Part shown: piece after piece, positions 14,459 to 23,180 of the stretch
Position numbering within the stretch: position 1 is the stretch's first letter
Layout: each line of letters opens with the position of its first letter
From: Bacillota bacterium
GTDB taxonomy: Bacteria; Bacillota; Clostridia; Lachnospirales; Lachnospiraceae
DNA length: 32,169 nt
Direction: 5' to 3'
Assembly: GCA_030524555.1 (NCBI GenBank)
Contig: JAUNGK010000012.1
Location: forward strand, 1-32,169
Position numbers and translations under genes: made by a program
Notes under the pieces: generated by a model
Told to the model about the DNA's origin: nothing
Seen by the model: only the letters and a program-made list of their open reading frames with translations
Databases searched by the model: none

Positions 14459-16951
14459 ATGAAACGTAAAGGGAAACGAAACGGGAAAATTGCCTTGCTG
14501 CTGATAGCGGTACTGCTGCTTGGCGGATGCGGTAAAACACAGGATACATTAAAGGAGGATGGGCAGGAAACAGAAGATGCGGATGCCCAAAGCGGTGAGA
14601 CAGACAAAGAACAGGATGCAGATGAGGCACAGGACGCAGACACGGCACAGGATACTGAAAATGCTTCTGATGATGCGTCATTGATTGAGGAGCTGAAAAA
14701 GAAGTATTCTGCTGCTGAAAAAAGTGAATATGATGGAAATGTAATCAAGGTAGACAGGGATCAGTCCATTCAGATTGAGCTTGGGTATAATCCATGGGAT
14801 ATGGATATTACTCCTTCTGAAAGCTTTATTATTTATCAGGATGCGGATTTAAAGTTTCCTGTAGAGGTGGGAAGCTATGAATATGATCCTGATACAGGAA
14901 TACTGACCATTGAACCGCCTTTTTACGGAGTTGCGGAAATGCGTTCTTCTGAGATTGATATCAGCCATTTGAAGGGAAGCTATTTGTTTGAGGACGAGGA
15001 AAACGGATGGGGAACCTTATCTCAGTATTATATGAAAACCTGCGTGGATGTGGAAACAGGTAAGGAGCTGTCTTCGCCGGTGATTACAGTGATCAAGGTT
15101 AACTCGGAGATCACACAGGCGCCTCAGGTTGTTTTTGATCAGACACAGGAGGGCTATGCAAGGTTTTCCTGGAAACAGGTTCCGAATGCGGAAGGCTATC
15201 TGTTGTTTAGGATTAATAAAGATGAGGAAGGGCTGTGGAGCTATGGTTATGCCTTTGCGGATGTGCAGGGAACGGAGTGGGACAGCAGTTCTGAAGCCTT
15301 TGAAAGCGACTATGATGATTCGATTCTTACTTTAAATTACAGATTTCAGCAGTTTTATTCGTCTGATGATTTTTCGGCATATGTTGAGGAGACCGATAGC
15401 TTTCTGAAGGATTACATGATAGAGGATGATTATGGTGAGTATTACTCGGAATATTACGGCGTGCTTGCCTATAATGCAAACGGGTGCTCCCCTATCAGCA
15501 ATCTGTTCAGCGCCAAGGATCTGGCTCATATGCTGCCTACGGAAAAGGCATGGTACAGCAATGATGAGAGCTTTTTTGGCATTGAAGGGGTTATGGATTT
15601 CCCTGCAGTTATGTGTGTAACCATGTGTGACGGAAGTACAGCACAGAAGGTGCTGGAATATGACTTCGATAATGTCCAGAGGGATGAAGAATTTAACTGC
15701 GTGCGTATTAAAGCCACGGCGCTTCAAACACCTTTTACGGAAGAGCTTTCTGCATATGACGTGAATTGGGATACGCTGGATGCGGATCTTGCGGCATTAA
15801 AGGAACGTCAGGAAAAGCTGATTAGCAAAGGCGGTAGTGTAGCGCCTGCTGTGTCGGTGGAGGATGGCTCGGCATCTGAAACAGAGGGTGGCAAGACAGA
15901 AGAGCCTGCACAGGAAGAAACGGAAAAGCCTAAGGAACCGGAAGCAGAAAAGCCGGAAGATCAAACAGGTTCAACAGACCAAAAGGACATCAAAGTGACG
16001 GCTAACTCGGCAATGAGCGAATATATTGCGCTGAATATGCTTGATACCAAGGGGCAGATCAATCTTTCGAATTTTCCGGAAGCTGCAGATACCCAACAGG
16101 TTGTTGACGCTTTCTTTGAGGCCCAATATCAGAACCCCTTAATTTTAGGGGTGCGGGGAGGGAGCATTGACCCTGAAAGCAGAACCTTGTATGTAGAATA
16201 TGATTTTGACCAAACCGTTACTGCCGGAAAGCAAAAGGAGGTACAGGAGCGGGTTTTAGAGATTACTGAGGAAATTATTTCTGATGATATGACCGACTTG
16301 GAAAAGGAAATGGCCATCAATACATGGCTTTGCGAAAATGCGGTTTATGACGATGCGGCGTTGGAAAATGCGGAGAAATATTCCTTTACCCAGGTTGATG
16401 AAGAATTTTACGATTCCTTTACTGCCTATGGAATATTGACAGACGGAGTAGGCGTGTGCGCAAGCTATTCGGCAGCATTTAAGCTTCTTGCCGATGCGGC
16501 AGGACTTGAAAGCATTGTTGTTACCGGATATCTGGACGGAAGCTGTCCTCATGCATGGAATAAAGTAAGGATTGATGATAACTGGTATATTGTAGATGCA
16601 ACCAATAATGATAATGACGTGATTGAAAATGCCCTGCTTAATCTGTCCGATAATGCTGCTTACGGAACTCTTGTAGAGAATGACAGCTTTGCACTGGATA
16701 GCAGTCTTTCCGCATATGCAGCTATGGAGGATGATAAGGAGTATTATCGTACCACCAACAGGTTTTACGATACGGATGAGATATCCGATGAACTGGCACA
16801 GCTTCTTTCGTCAGATGGAAAGGCTGTTCTTCGGACAGACTATGATATTGATGATGAGGAATTTTATGGAATAGCCCAGCAGGCAGCGGACAAATCCAAC
16901 AAAAACATTACAGGCTTTTACTGGATGGGAGTTATCAATCTGGAAGAATAA
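14459..16951 (+). CDS. Lipoprotein with transglutaminase-like domain, acidic linker and FN3-like domain
   Basis: The 830-residue product has a lipoprotein signal with lipobox LGGC (Cys24), so it is exported and membrane-attached. An acidic, Asp/Glu/Gln-rich stretch (about 28-80) follows. Middle parts include an FN3-like segment (about 215-300: QVVFDQTQEGYARFSWKQV, NAEGYLLFRI). A Glu/Pro-rich linker lies near 470-505. The C-terminal domain is transglutaminase-like: GVGVCASYSAAFKLLADAAG (Cys667), CPHAWNKVRI (His698) and WYIVDATNND (Asp713) form the Cys-His-Asp triad. Members of this superfamily are often proteases or peptidoglycan-active enzymes rather than crosslinkers, and the substrate here is unknown. 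GGAGAAGGAAG precedes the ATG. It is likely under the sigma factor upstream, which is inference. Confidence 0.85.
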   Translation: MKRKGKRNGKIALLLIAVLLLGGCGKTQDTLKEDGQETEDADAQSGETDKEQDADEAQDADTAQDTENASDDASLIEELKKKYSAAEKSEYDGNVIKVDRDQSIQIELGYNPWDMDITPSESFIIYQDADLKFPVEVGSYEYDPDTGILTIEPPFYGVAEMRSSEIDISHLKGSYLFEDEENGWGTLSQYYMKTCVDVETGKELSSPVITVIKVNSEITQAPQVVFDQTQEGYARFSWKQVPNAEGYLLFRINKDEEGLWSYGYAFADVQGTEWDSSSEAFESDYDDSILTLNYRFQQFYSSDDFSAYVEETDSFLKDYMIEDDYGEYYSEYYGVLAYNANGCSPISNLFSAKDLAHMLPTEKAWYSNDESFFGIEGVMDFPAVMCVTMCDGSTAQKVLEYDFDNVQRDEEFNCVRIKATALQTPFTEELSAYDVNWDTLDADLAALKERQEKLISKGGSVAPAVSVEDGSASETEGGKTEEPAQEETEKPKEPEAEKPEDQTGSTDQKDIKVTANSAMSEYIALNMLDTKGQINLSNFPEAADTQQVVDAFFEAQYQNPLILGVRGGSIDPESRTLYVEYDFDQTVTAGKQKEVQERVLEITEEIISDDMTDLEKEMAINTWLCENAVYDDAALENAEKYSFTQVDEEFYDSFTAYGILTDGVGVCASYSAAFKLLADAAGLESIVVTGYLDGSCPHAWNKVRIDDNWYIVDATNNDNDVIENALLNLSDNAAYGTLVENDSFALDSSLSAYAAMEDDKEYYRTTNRFYDTDEISDELAQLLSSDGKAVLRTDYDIDDEEFYGIAQQAADKSNKNITGFYWMGVINLEE

Positions 16952-16991
16952 AAATTTTATAACGATAAAAGTAAAGACGGGAGAGTATATT

Positions 16992-17444
16992 ATGATAAAA
17001 AAGTGTGTTTCTGTTTTTTTGGCGGCGGCTGCAATGGTATTTATGCTGACAGGCTGTAAGGCCTCATCCAGTAAGTCATATACCTTTTCGGTGGAAACAG
17101 GAGATGCGGTAAAGATTACTCTGGATACATCGGATAAATATGATATTACATCAGAGGTTCCGTTCGTGATCTCGCATGATGGAGATACATTGAGTCAGGG
17201 AATTTTTCTTACAGCAGATGATTACAAGGCATATGCAGATGTAGTAAATGCAGATGAAAATGCAGTGGTTCTTGACAGTGGCAGCAAGGATGGCAATTCG
17301 TATATTTTCTGGTCATATAATGACTCCGAATTTAATTATGTCATCATGGTACAGGATTCCGGCACGGGTATTTTAATCGGCAATAATGTATCCGAGGAAA
17401 CTGCCAGGGAATGCTTTGAACGTCTGACATTTAGTGCGGAGTAG
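16992..17444 (+). CDS. Small secreted lipoprotein of unknown function
   Basis: I do not recognise the family. The 150-residue product has a lipoprotein signal with lipobox LTGC (Cys22). The mature part of about 128 residues appears to be beta-rich, with SYTFSVETGDAVKITLDTS near the start and VIMVQDSGTGILIGNNVSEETARECFERL near the end. It lies 40 bases after the transglutaminase lipoprotein gene with GGGAG upstream and no terminator between, so the pair is probably one operon. A strong terminator follows it. It may be an accessory or folding partner of its neighbour, which is inference from position alone. Confidence 0.8.
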   Translation: MIKKCVSVFLAAAAMVFMLTGCKASSSKSYTFSVETGDAVKITLDTSDKYDITSEVPFVISHDGDTLSQGIFLTADDYKAYADVVNADENAVVLDSGSKDGNSYIFWSYNDSEFNYVIMVQDSGTGILIGNNVSEETARECFERLTFSAE

Positions 17445-17485
17445 ACGCCCTGATTATAGTATTTTGAGCAATATAAAATATAGGT

Positions 17486-17528
17486 TAAGACATCCTGTCT
17501 TTTGGCGGCGGGATGTCTTATATTTTTT
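17486..17528 (+). terminator. Rho-independent terminator after the small lipoprotein gene
   Basis: TAAGACATCC pairs perfectly with GGATGTCTTA over a 15-base loop, followed by TATTTTTT. It ends the sigma/lipoprotein module before plsX. Confidence 0.85.
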
Positions 17529-17564
17529 ATATTTATGAATTGCATAAACCTTGAAAATAAAATC

Positions 17565-17593
17565 TTGATTTTTGTAATGCGGTCTAGTATAGT
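17565..17593 (+). promoter_or_regulatory. Sigma-A promoter of plsX-acpP
   Basis: TTGATT (17565-17570), a 17-base spacer and TATAGT (17588-17593) lie 29 bases before the plsX ATG. No palindrome resembling a FapR operator was seen. Confidence 0.65.
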
Positions 17594-17622
17594 TAAATAG
17601 GTATTATTTATGGAGGTACAGT

Positions 17623-18636
17623 ATGGCAGAATTTGTAAATGTAGCTGTTGATGCAATGGGCGGCGATAATGCGCCCCTTGAAATCGTTAAGGGAGCTATT
17701 GAGGCAGTGAATGAAAACAGCCATGTCAAGGTCTTTTTGACAGGGCAGGAGGATAAAATTAACAGCGAACTTGCAAAATATACATATAATAAAGAGCAGG
17801 TAGAGGTTGTGCCTGCCAGCGAGATTATTGAAATGGCTGAACCTCCGGTGATGGCGATCCGCAAAAAGAAAGACTCCTCTCTTGTGAAGGCTCTTAATTT
17901 AGTAAGGGAAGGAACCTGTGATGCTTATGTTTCCGCAGGAAGCACCGGTGCTACTTTAGTAGGCGGGCAGGTGATTGTAGGCAGAATCAAGGGCGTCGAA
18001 AGACCGCCTCTTGCACCGCTTATTCCTACGGCAGAGGGCTGTGCGCTTTTAGTTGACTGCGGAGCAAATGTGGATGCAAGACCCTCGCATCTGGTTCAGT
18101 TTGCCAAGATGGGTTCCGTTTATATGGAAAGCGTCATGGGTGTGAAAAGTCCCAGAGTGGCTATTGTCAATATCGGCGCTGAGGAAGAGAAGGGAAATGC
18201 GCTTGTAAAAGAAACCTTCCCGCTTTTAAAGAATTGTCCTGATATTCATTTCGTGGGAAGTATTGAGGCCAGGGATATTCCCGCAGGAAAGGCGGATGTA
18301 ATCGTATGTGAAGCCTTTGTGGGAAATGTAATTTTAAAGATGTACGAGGGCGTAGGCGGTATCCTGATTAAGAAGGTAAAGGAAGGGATGATGACCAGTC
18401 TTCGCAGCAAAATCGGTGCGCTTTTGGTTAAACCGGCACTGAAAAATACATTGAAAGCATTTGATTTGGAACAGTATGGCGGTGCGCCTATGCTTGGACT
18501 TAATGGTTTGGTAGTAAAAACTCATGGCAGCTCCAAGGCAGTGGAAATTAAGAATTCTGTTCTGCAATGTATTACATTTACGGAGCAGAATATTAATCAA
18601 AAAATAAAAGAAAAAATAACAATGGAAGAAAATTAG
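17623..18636 (+). CDS. plsX: Phosphate acyltransferase PlsX
   Basis: PlsX makes acyl-phosphate from acyl-ACP, the first step toward phosphatidic acid in the PlsX-PlsY route. The 337-residue protein opens with VAVDAMGGDNAPLEIVKGA, the family signature. Further blocks are DAYVSAGSTGATLVGG, LVDCGANVDARPSHLVQFA, NIGAEEEKGN and VIVCEAFVGNVILKMYEG. A clear GGAGG lies upstream of the ATG. acpP follows after 14 bases, as in most Firmicutes. Upstream, rpmF is the usual neighbour, but here 4.5 kb of other genes lies between. Confidence 0.97.
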   Translation: MAEFVNVAVDAMGGDNAPLEIVKGAIEAVNENSHVKVFLTGQEDKINSELAKYTYNKEQVEVVPASEIIEMAEPPVMAIRKKKDSSLVKALNLVREGTCDAYVSAGSTGATLVGGQVIVGRIKGVERPPLAPLIPTAEGCALLVDCGANVDARPSHLVQFAKMGSVYMESVMGVKSPRVAIVNIGAEEEKGNALVKETFPLLKNCPDIHFVGSIEARDIPAGKADVIVCEAFVGNVILKMYEGVGGILIKKVKEGMMTSLRSKIGALLVKPALKNTLKAFDLEQYGGAPMLGLNGLVVKTHGSSKAVEIKNSVLQCITFTEQNINQKIKEKITMEEN

Positions 18637-18650
18637 AAAGGAAATGAAAA

Positions 18651-18881
18651 ATGGAATTTGAAAAATTAAAAAAAGTAATTGCTGACGTACTGAACGTCGA
18701 CCCTGATGAAATTACGATGGAGACTACCTTTGTAGATGATCTGGGAGCTGATTCCTTGGATGTTTTTCAGATTATAATGGGAATAGAGGAAGAATTTGAT
18801 ATAGAAGTCCCGGCTGAAGATGCAGAAAAGATTTCCACTGTAGAGGATGCTGTTAATCTTATCAAGAGTGCTATTAACTAA
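18651..18881 (+). CDS. acpP: Acyl carrier protein
   Basis: The 76-residue acidic protein carries fatty-acyl chains on a phosphopantetheine arm. The attachment motif is DLGADSLD with Ser35 as the modified residue, and the flanking helices match ACP ([16 protein letters not shown] and [17 protein letters not shown]). It has a short AAAGG upstream and is transcribed with plsX. A terminator hairpin overlaps its stop codon and may separate it partially from rnc. Confidence 0.97.
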   Translation: MEFEKLKKVIADVLNVDPDEITMETTFVDDLGADSLDVFQIIMGIEEEFDIEVPAEDAEKISTVEDAVNLIKSAIN

Positions 18882-18903
18882 AAGCCCGGTTACGGGCTTT
18901 TTT
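18881..18903 (+). terminator. Terminator-like hairpin between acpP and rnc
   Basis: AAAGCCCG pairs with CGGGCTTT around a four-base loop, with six T. It starts on the last base of the acpP stop codon. Read-through or another promoter must supply rnc, 16 bases beyond. Confidence 0.85.
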
Positions 18904-18919
18904 GTAAGACAGGTGAATT

Positions 18920-19612
18920 ATGTTTAAACAGGAAAGCTTAAAAGAACTGGAAGAAAAGATTGGTTATGTGTTTAAGAAAAAGGAACTGCTTAAGCAGGCG
19001 CTTACCCACAGTTCCTTTTCTAATGAACAAAAAATTAATAAATTTGAAAATTATGAAAGACTGGAATTTTTGGGAGATGCGGTTCTTGAGCTTCTTTCAA
19101 GCCAGTTCTTTTTTGAAAATTATCCCGAAATGTCCGAGGGAGAGATGACAAGGCTGCGTTCCTCTATGGTGTGTGAACCGGCGCTTGCTTTTTGTGCCAG
19201 GGATATTTCACTTGGACAGTATATTCTGCTCGGCAAGGGCGAGGAATCCACAGGTGGCCGAAAGAGGGATTCCATCACCTCAGATGTTATGGAGGCAGTG
19301 ATCGGAGCCATTTATCTTGACGGAGGCTTTGAACAGACAGACCAGTTCGTGAAAAAATATATTTTGTCCGATTTAGAGGACAAGCAGCTGTTCTATGACA
19401 GCAAGACGATTTTGCAGGAGAAGGTTCAAAAGATGGGAAAAAGCCTTGTGTATGTGATTGTGGATGAGTCAGGGCCTGAGCACAACAAGATGTTTACGGT
19501 GGAAGCCAGAGTAGACGGCAAGACCCTTGGAAAGGGTCAGGGAAGAAACAGGAAGAGCGCAGAACAGAAGGCGGCGTACCAGGTGTTACTTAACAAAATA
19601 CTGGAAGAGTAG
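18920..19612 (+). CDS. rnc: Ribonuclease III
   Basis: RNase III cuts double-stranded RNA, including rRNA precursors. The 230-residue protein has the catalytic signature NYERLEFLGDAVLEL (about residues 44-58) and the metal-site block SDVMEAVIGAIYLDGG. A double-stranded RNA binding domain follows, from about 160 to the end (KTILQEKVQKMGK, GRNRKSAEQKAAYQVLL). Its length is normal. The start at 18920 has CAGGTG upstream. smc begins eight bases after its stop. Confidence 0.97.
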   Translation: MFKQESLKELEEKIGYVFKKKELLKQALTHSSFSNEQKINKFENYERLEFLGDAVLELLSSQFFFENYPEMSEGEMTRLRSSMVCEPALAFCARDISLGQYILLGKGEESTGGRKRDSITSDVMEAVIGAIYLDGGFEQTDQFVKKYILSDLEDKQLFYDSKTILQEKVQKMGKSLVYVIVDESGPEHNKMFTVEARVDGKTLGKGQGRNRKSAEQKAAYQVLLNKILEE

Positions 19613-19619
19613 GTGTTAT

Positions 19620-22600
19620 ATGTATTTAAAGAGTATTGAAATTCACGGATTTAAATCCTTTGCGAATAAAATCGTGTTTAAATTTCATAATGGAATTACC
19701 GGTATTGTGGGGCCTAACGGCAGCGGAAAGAGTAATGTTGCCGATGCCGTGCGCTGGGTTCTGGGCGAGCAGAGAATTAAGCAGCTTAGAGGCGCTTCCA
19801 TGCAGGATGTAATCTTTTCGGGAACGGAGCTGCGTAAGCCCTTAGGATATGCCTATGTGGCGATTACACTGGATAATTCCGACCATCAGCTTGCTACAAG
19901 CTTCGAGGAAGTTACGGTTGCAAGAAGGATTTATCGTTCTGGTGAAAGTGAATATTTGCTCAACGGCGCTCCCTGCAGATTAAAGGATGTTAATGAGCTT
20001 TTTTATGATACGGGTATTGGCAAGGAAGGGTATTCCATCATTGGTCAGGGGCAGATTGATAAAATTTTGAGCGGCAAGCCGGAGGAGCGCAGAGAGCTGT
20101 TTGATGAGGCTGCGGGTATTGTAAAGTTTAAAAAGCGAAAGGTGGCTGCCCAGAAGAAGCTGGAGGATGAAAAGCAGAATTTGGTTCGTGTAAACGACAT
20201 CCTTTCCGAGCTGGAAAAGCAGATCGGACCTTTGGAGAAGCAGTCTGAAACCGCAAAAATCTATTTAAAAAAGCGGGAAGAGCTGAAAACCTTAGATGTA
20301 AATATGTTTCTTTTGGAAAATAACAGACTTAAGGAGCAGCTTGGGAGTGCCCAGGAGAAGTTTGATATTGCCAGCGCTGATTTAGAGCAGACTTCTGCTC
20401 AATACGAAAAGATCAAAGAAGAGTATGAGCAGATTGAAGGCCAGATTGAGCTTCTTGGTGAGGAAATTGAAGCCCAGAGAAGTACCTTGACAGATACCAG
20501 CGTTATGAGAGGTAAGCTGGAGGGTGAAATCAATGTCCTTCGGGAGCAGATTAAATCCGCTAAGAATAATGAGGAGCACTTTAGAAGCAGAAAGACTGCC
20601 GTACAGAAGGAAATGGATGCAAAGCTTCTGGACAAGGAAGGCATTCTGACAGACAAAAAGGTAATTGACGAGCAGGTTGCGGAGCTTGAGAAGACCCGCA
20701 ATGAGGCAAAGGAAAAGCTTCTTCAGGTTCAAAAGAGGATCGAGGAGTTGAATAATGATATTGAAAGCGGCAAGAATACGATTATTGAAGCGCTTAATTC
20801 CAGAGCGACCATTAAGTCAAAGTTAGGGCGCTATGATACCATGACGGAGCAGATCAATATCCGTAAGGCAGAGCTGACCTCCAGGCTTCTCAGAATCAAA
20901 TCTGATGAGGCACAGCAGGAGGCTGTAATCAGCAAGCTTCAGGAAGAGTTTGAAAGGATCAATGAAGAAATCCGCAGTTTAAATGAACAGCAGGAAAGCC
21001 GTGAGGAGGAACTGTCCCTTATCAGGGAAGAACTGTCGGGAAAAGACAAGAAGCTTCGTGATACGCAGGTTAACTATCATCAGGAAAAGTCCAAGCTGGA
21101 GGCCTTAGCCAATTTGACGGAACGCTATGAGGGGTATGGCGGAAGCGTTAAACGGGTTATGGAGTGTAAGGACAGGGAAAAGGGCATTATCGGCGTTGTG
21201 GCTGATATCATTAAGGCTGATAAAAAACACGAGACAGCTATTGAGACAGCACTGGGCGGAAATATACAGAATATTGTTACAGATGATGAGGATACTGCAA
21301 AAAGGATGATCGCATTCTTAAAGCAGACTAAAGCGGGAAGGGCAACCTTTCTGCCGCTGACCAGCATCGCAAACCCTCAGGAATTTAAGACTCCCGAAGT
21401 ACTTAAGGAAAAGGGCGTTATCGGCATGGCGGATGAGCTGGTTACCACAGATGATAAATACCGCAATGTGGCCAAAGCAATGCTGGGAAGAATTGTGGTT
21501 ATTGATAATGTGGACAATGCAGTTAAAATTGCCCGGAAATTTGATTACGGCATCCGAATGGTAACACTGGAGGGAGAGCTTTTGGTTCCCGGCGGTGCCA
21601 TCAGCGGTGGTGCGTTTAAAAATAACAGTAATCTCTTAGGAAGAAGAAGAGAGATTGAAGAGCTTGAACAAAAGGTAAAGAAGCATCTTAAGGAAATCGA
21701 TGAAATTCTTCAGGATATAGAAAACACAAAGGACAGGCGCAATAAGCTCAGACTGAGTATTGAGGAAACCAAGGCGGCACTGCAGAAGAAGTTTATTGAG
21801 CAAAATACCGCAAGGCTGAATGTTATAAAGGCCCAGGAGCGCAGGGATGAGGCTTCCGAAGGCTCGGTAGAGCTGAAAAATGAAGAGCGCGAAATTGAGA
21901 AGCAGGTTCAGGAAATTAAATTCAGCAAGCAGGAAATCCAAAAGGAGCTTGAGGATTCCGAACTGCTTGAAAAGCAGGTGGAACAGCAGATACGTAAATT
22001 CCAGACAGAGCTGGAGGAAAAGAGAAGAGAGGAATCTGATCAGTCCGCTCATGTGGCGGAATGGGATGTTGAAGTGGAAAAGATGCTTCAGCAGCAAGGC
22101 TTCCATCAGCAGAATGTAGATCGTATCAATGGCGAGATAGATCGTTATGCGGATGAACTTAAGGAAATCGAAGAAGGAATTGAAAAGAGCGGTCAGGATA
22201 CTGCACTTAAAGAAACCAATATTGAGCAGATTGAGCAGACTATTGCGGCTTCCCACACTACTCAGGGAGATACAGAGAAAAAGCTGAAGGAAAATATCGA
22301 GAAGAAGGAACAGCTTTCTGCAAAGCAGAAAAATTTCTTTGCGGACAGAGAAGCTCTTTCGGAGAAAATGACAGGACTGGACAAGGAAGTATACCGTCTG
22401 AATTCTCAGAGAGAGAAATATCAGGAACAGCTGGAAAATCAGATCAATTATATGTGGGACGAATATGAAATTACACTTTCCGATGCGGCTGCTCTTCGCA
22501 ATGAGGCAATGACGGATCTTTCCGCTATGAAAAAAGAGATTGCTTCCCTAAAGGAACAGATTAAAAAGCTGGGAGATGTAAACGTTAACGCCATTGAGGA

Positions 22601-23180
22601 TTATAGAAACCTGATGGAGCGCTACCAGTTCCTGAAAACCCAGCATGATGATCTGGTAGAAGCGGAAAAAACGCTGGAAGGGATCATTGTTGAGTTGGAT
22701 AGTGCCATGCGCAGGCAGTTTAATGAAAAGTTTGCGGAGATCGGCAGAGAATTTGACAAGGTATTTAAGGAGTTGTTCGGCGGTGGTAAGGGAACGCTGG
22801 AATTGATGGAGGATGAGGATATTCTGGAGGCGGGAATTCGTATTATTGCGCAGCCTCCGGGAAAGAAGCTCCAAAATATGATGCAGCTTTCCGGTGGAGA
22901 GAAGGCGCTTACCGCAATTGCACTTCTGTTTGCCATTCAGAATCTAAAGCCTTCGCCGTTCTGCCTTCTGGACGAGATTGAGGCGGCATTGGATGAAAAT
23001 AATGTTGCCCGGTTTGCAAAATACTTACATAAGCTTACCAAAAACACACAGTTTATCGTGATTACCCATAGGCGCGGCACCATGGAAAAGGCGGACAGGC
23101 TATACGGTATCACGATGCAGGAAAAGGGAGTTTCTACGCTGGTAAGCGTTAATTTAATTGATAAGGAGTTGGATGACTGA
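19620..23180 (+). CDS. smc: Chromosome segregation protein SMC
   Basis: SMC forms the ring-shaped ATPase that condenses and segregates the chromosome, normally with ScpA and ScpB, which are not in this window. The 1186-residue protein has Walker A GPNGSGKSN (residues 31-39), a long first coiled coil, a hinge near 505-670 (around GYGGSVKRVMECKDREKGII to VPGGAISGG), a second coiled coil, then the ABC signature LSGGEK (near 1090) and Walker B CLLDEIEAALDE (near 1114). The frame stays open upstream into rnc, but MYLKSIEIHGFKSFANK at 19620 is the family's N-terminus. Its stop overlaps the ftsY start by one base. Confidence 0.98.
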   Translation: MYLKSIEIHGFKSFANKIVFKFHNGITGIVGPNGSGKSNVADAVRWVLGEQRIKQLRGASMQDVIFSGTELRKPLGYAYVAITLDNSDHQLATSFEEVTVARRIYRSGESEYLLNGAPCRLKDVNELFYDTGIGKEGYSIIGQGQIDKILSGKPEERRELFDEAAGIVKFKKRKVAAQKKLEDEKQNLVRVNDILSELEKQIGPLEKQSETAKIYLKKREELKTLDVNMFLLENNRLKEQLGSAQEKFDIASADLEQTSAQYEKIKEEYEQIEGQIELLGEEIEAQRSTLTDTSVMRGKLEGEINVLREQIKSAKNNEEHFRSRKTAVQKEMDAKLLDKEGILTDKKVIDEQVAELEKTRNEAKEKLLQVQKRIEELNNDIESGKNTIIEALNSRATIKSKLGRYDTMTEQINIRKAELTSRLLRIKSDEAQQEAVISKLQEEFERINEEIRSLNEQQESREEELSLIREELSGKDKKLRDTQVNYHQEKSKLEALANLTERYEGYGGSVKRVMECKDREKGIIGVVADIIKADKKHETAIETALGGNIQNIVTDDEDTAKRMIAFLKQTKAGRATFLPLTSIANPQEFKTPEVLKEKGVIGMADELVTTDDKYRNVAKAMLGRIVVIDNVDNAVKIARKFDYGIRMVTLEGELLVPGGAISGGAFKNNSNLLGRRREIEELEQKVKKHLKEIDEILQDIENTKDRRNKLRLSIEETKAALQKKFIEQNTARLNVIKAQERRDEASEGSVELKNEEREIEKQVQEIKFSKQEIQKELEDSELLEKQVEQQIRKFQTELEEKRREESDQSAHVAEWDVEVEKMLQQQGFHQQNVDRINGEIDRYADELKEIEEGIEKSGQDTALKETNIEQIEQTIAASHTTQGDTEKKLKENIEKKEQLSAKQKNFFADREALSEKMTGLDKEVYRLNSQREKYQEQLENQINYMWDEYEITLSDAAALRNEAMTDLSAMKKEIASLKEQIKKLGDVNVNAIEDYRNLMERYQFLKTQHDDLVEAEKTLEGIIVELDSAMRRQFNEKFAEIGREFDKVFKELFGGGKGTLELMEDEDILEAGIRIIAQPPGKKLQNMMQLSGGEKALTAIALLFAIQNLKPSPFCLLDEIEAALDENNVARFAKYLHKLTKNTQFIVITHRRGTMEKADRLYGITMQEKGVSTLVSVNLIDKELDD

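Noticed and set aside
13932..14681. Long minus-strand open frame across the anti-sigma and lipoprotein genes
   Set aside because: It opposes two well-supported plus-strand genes, lacks a convincing ribosome site, and its predicted protein is rich in His and Pro runs with no family signature.
21636..22256. 206-codon minus-strand open frame inside smc
   Set aside because: It is a by-product of the Glu/Lys-rich coiled-coil codons of SMC read backwards, giving a Leu/Phe-rich protein.
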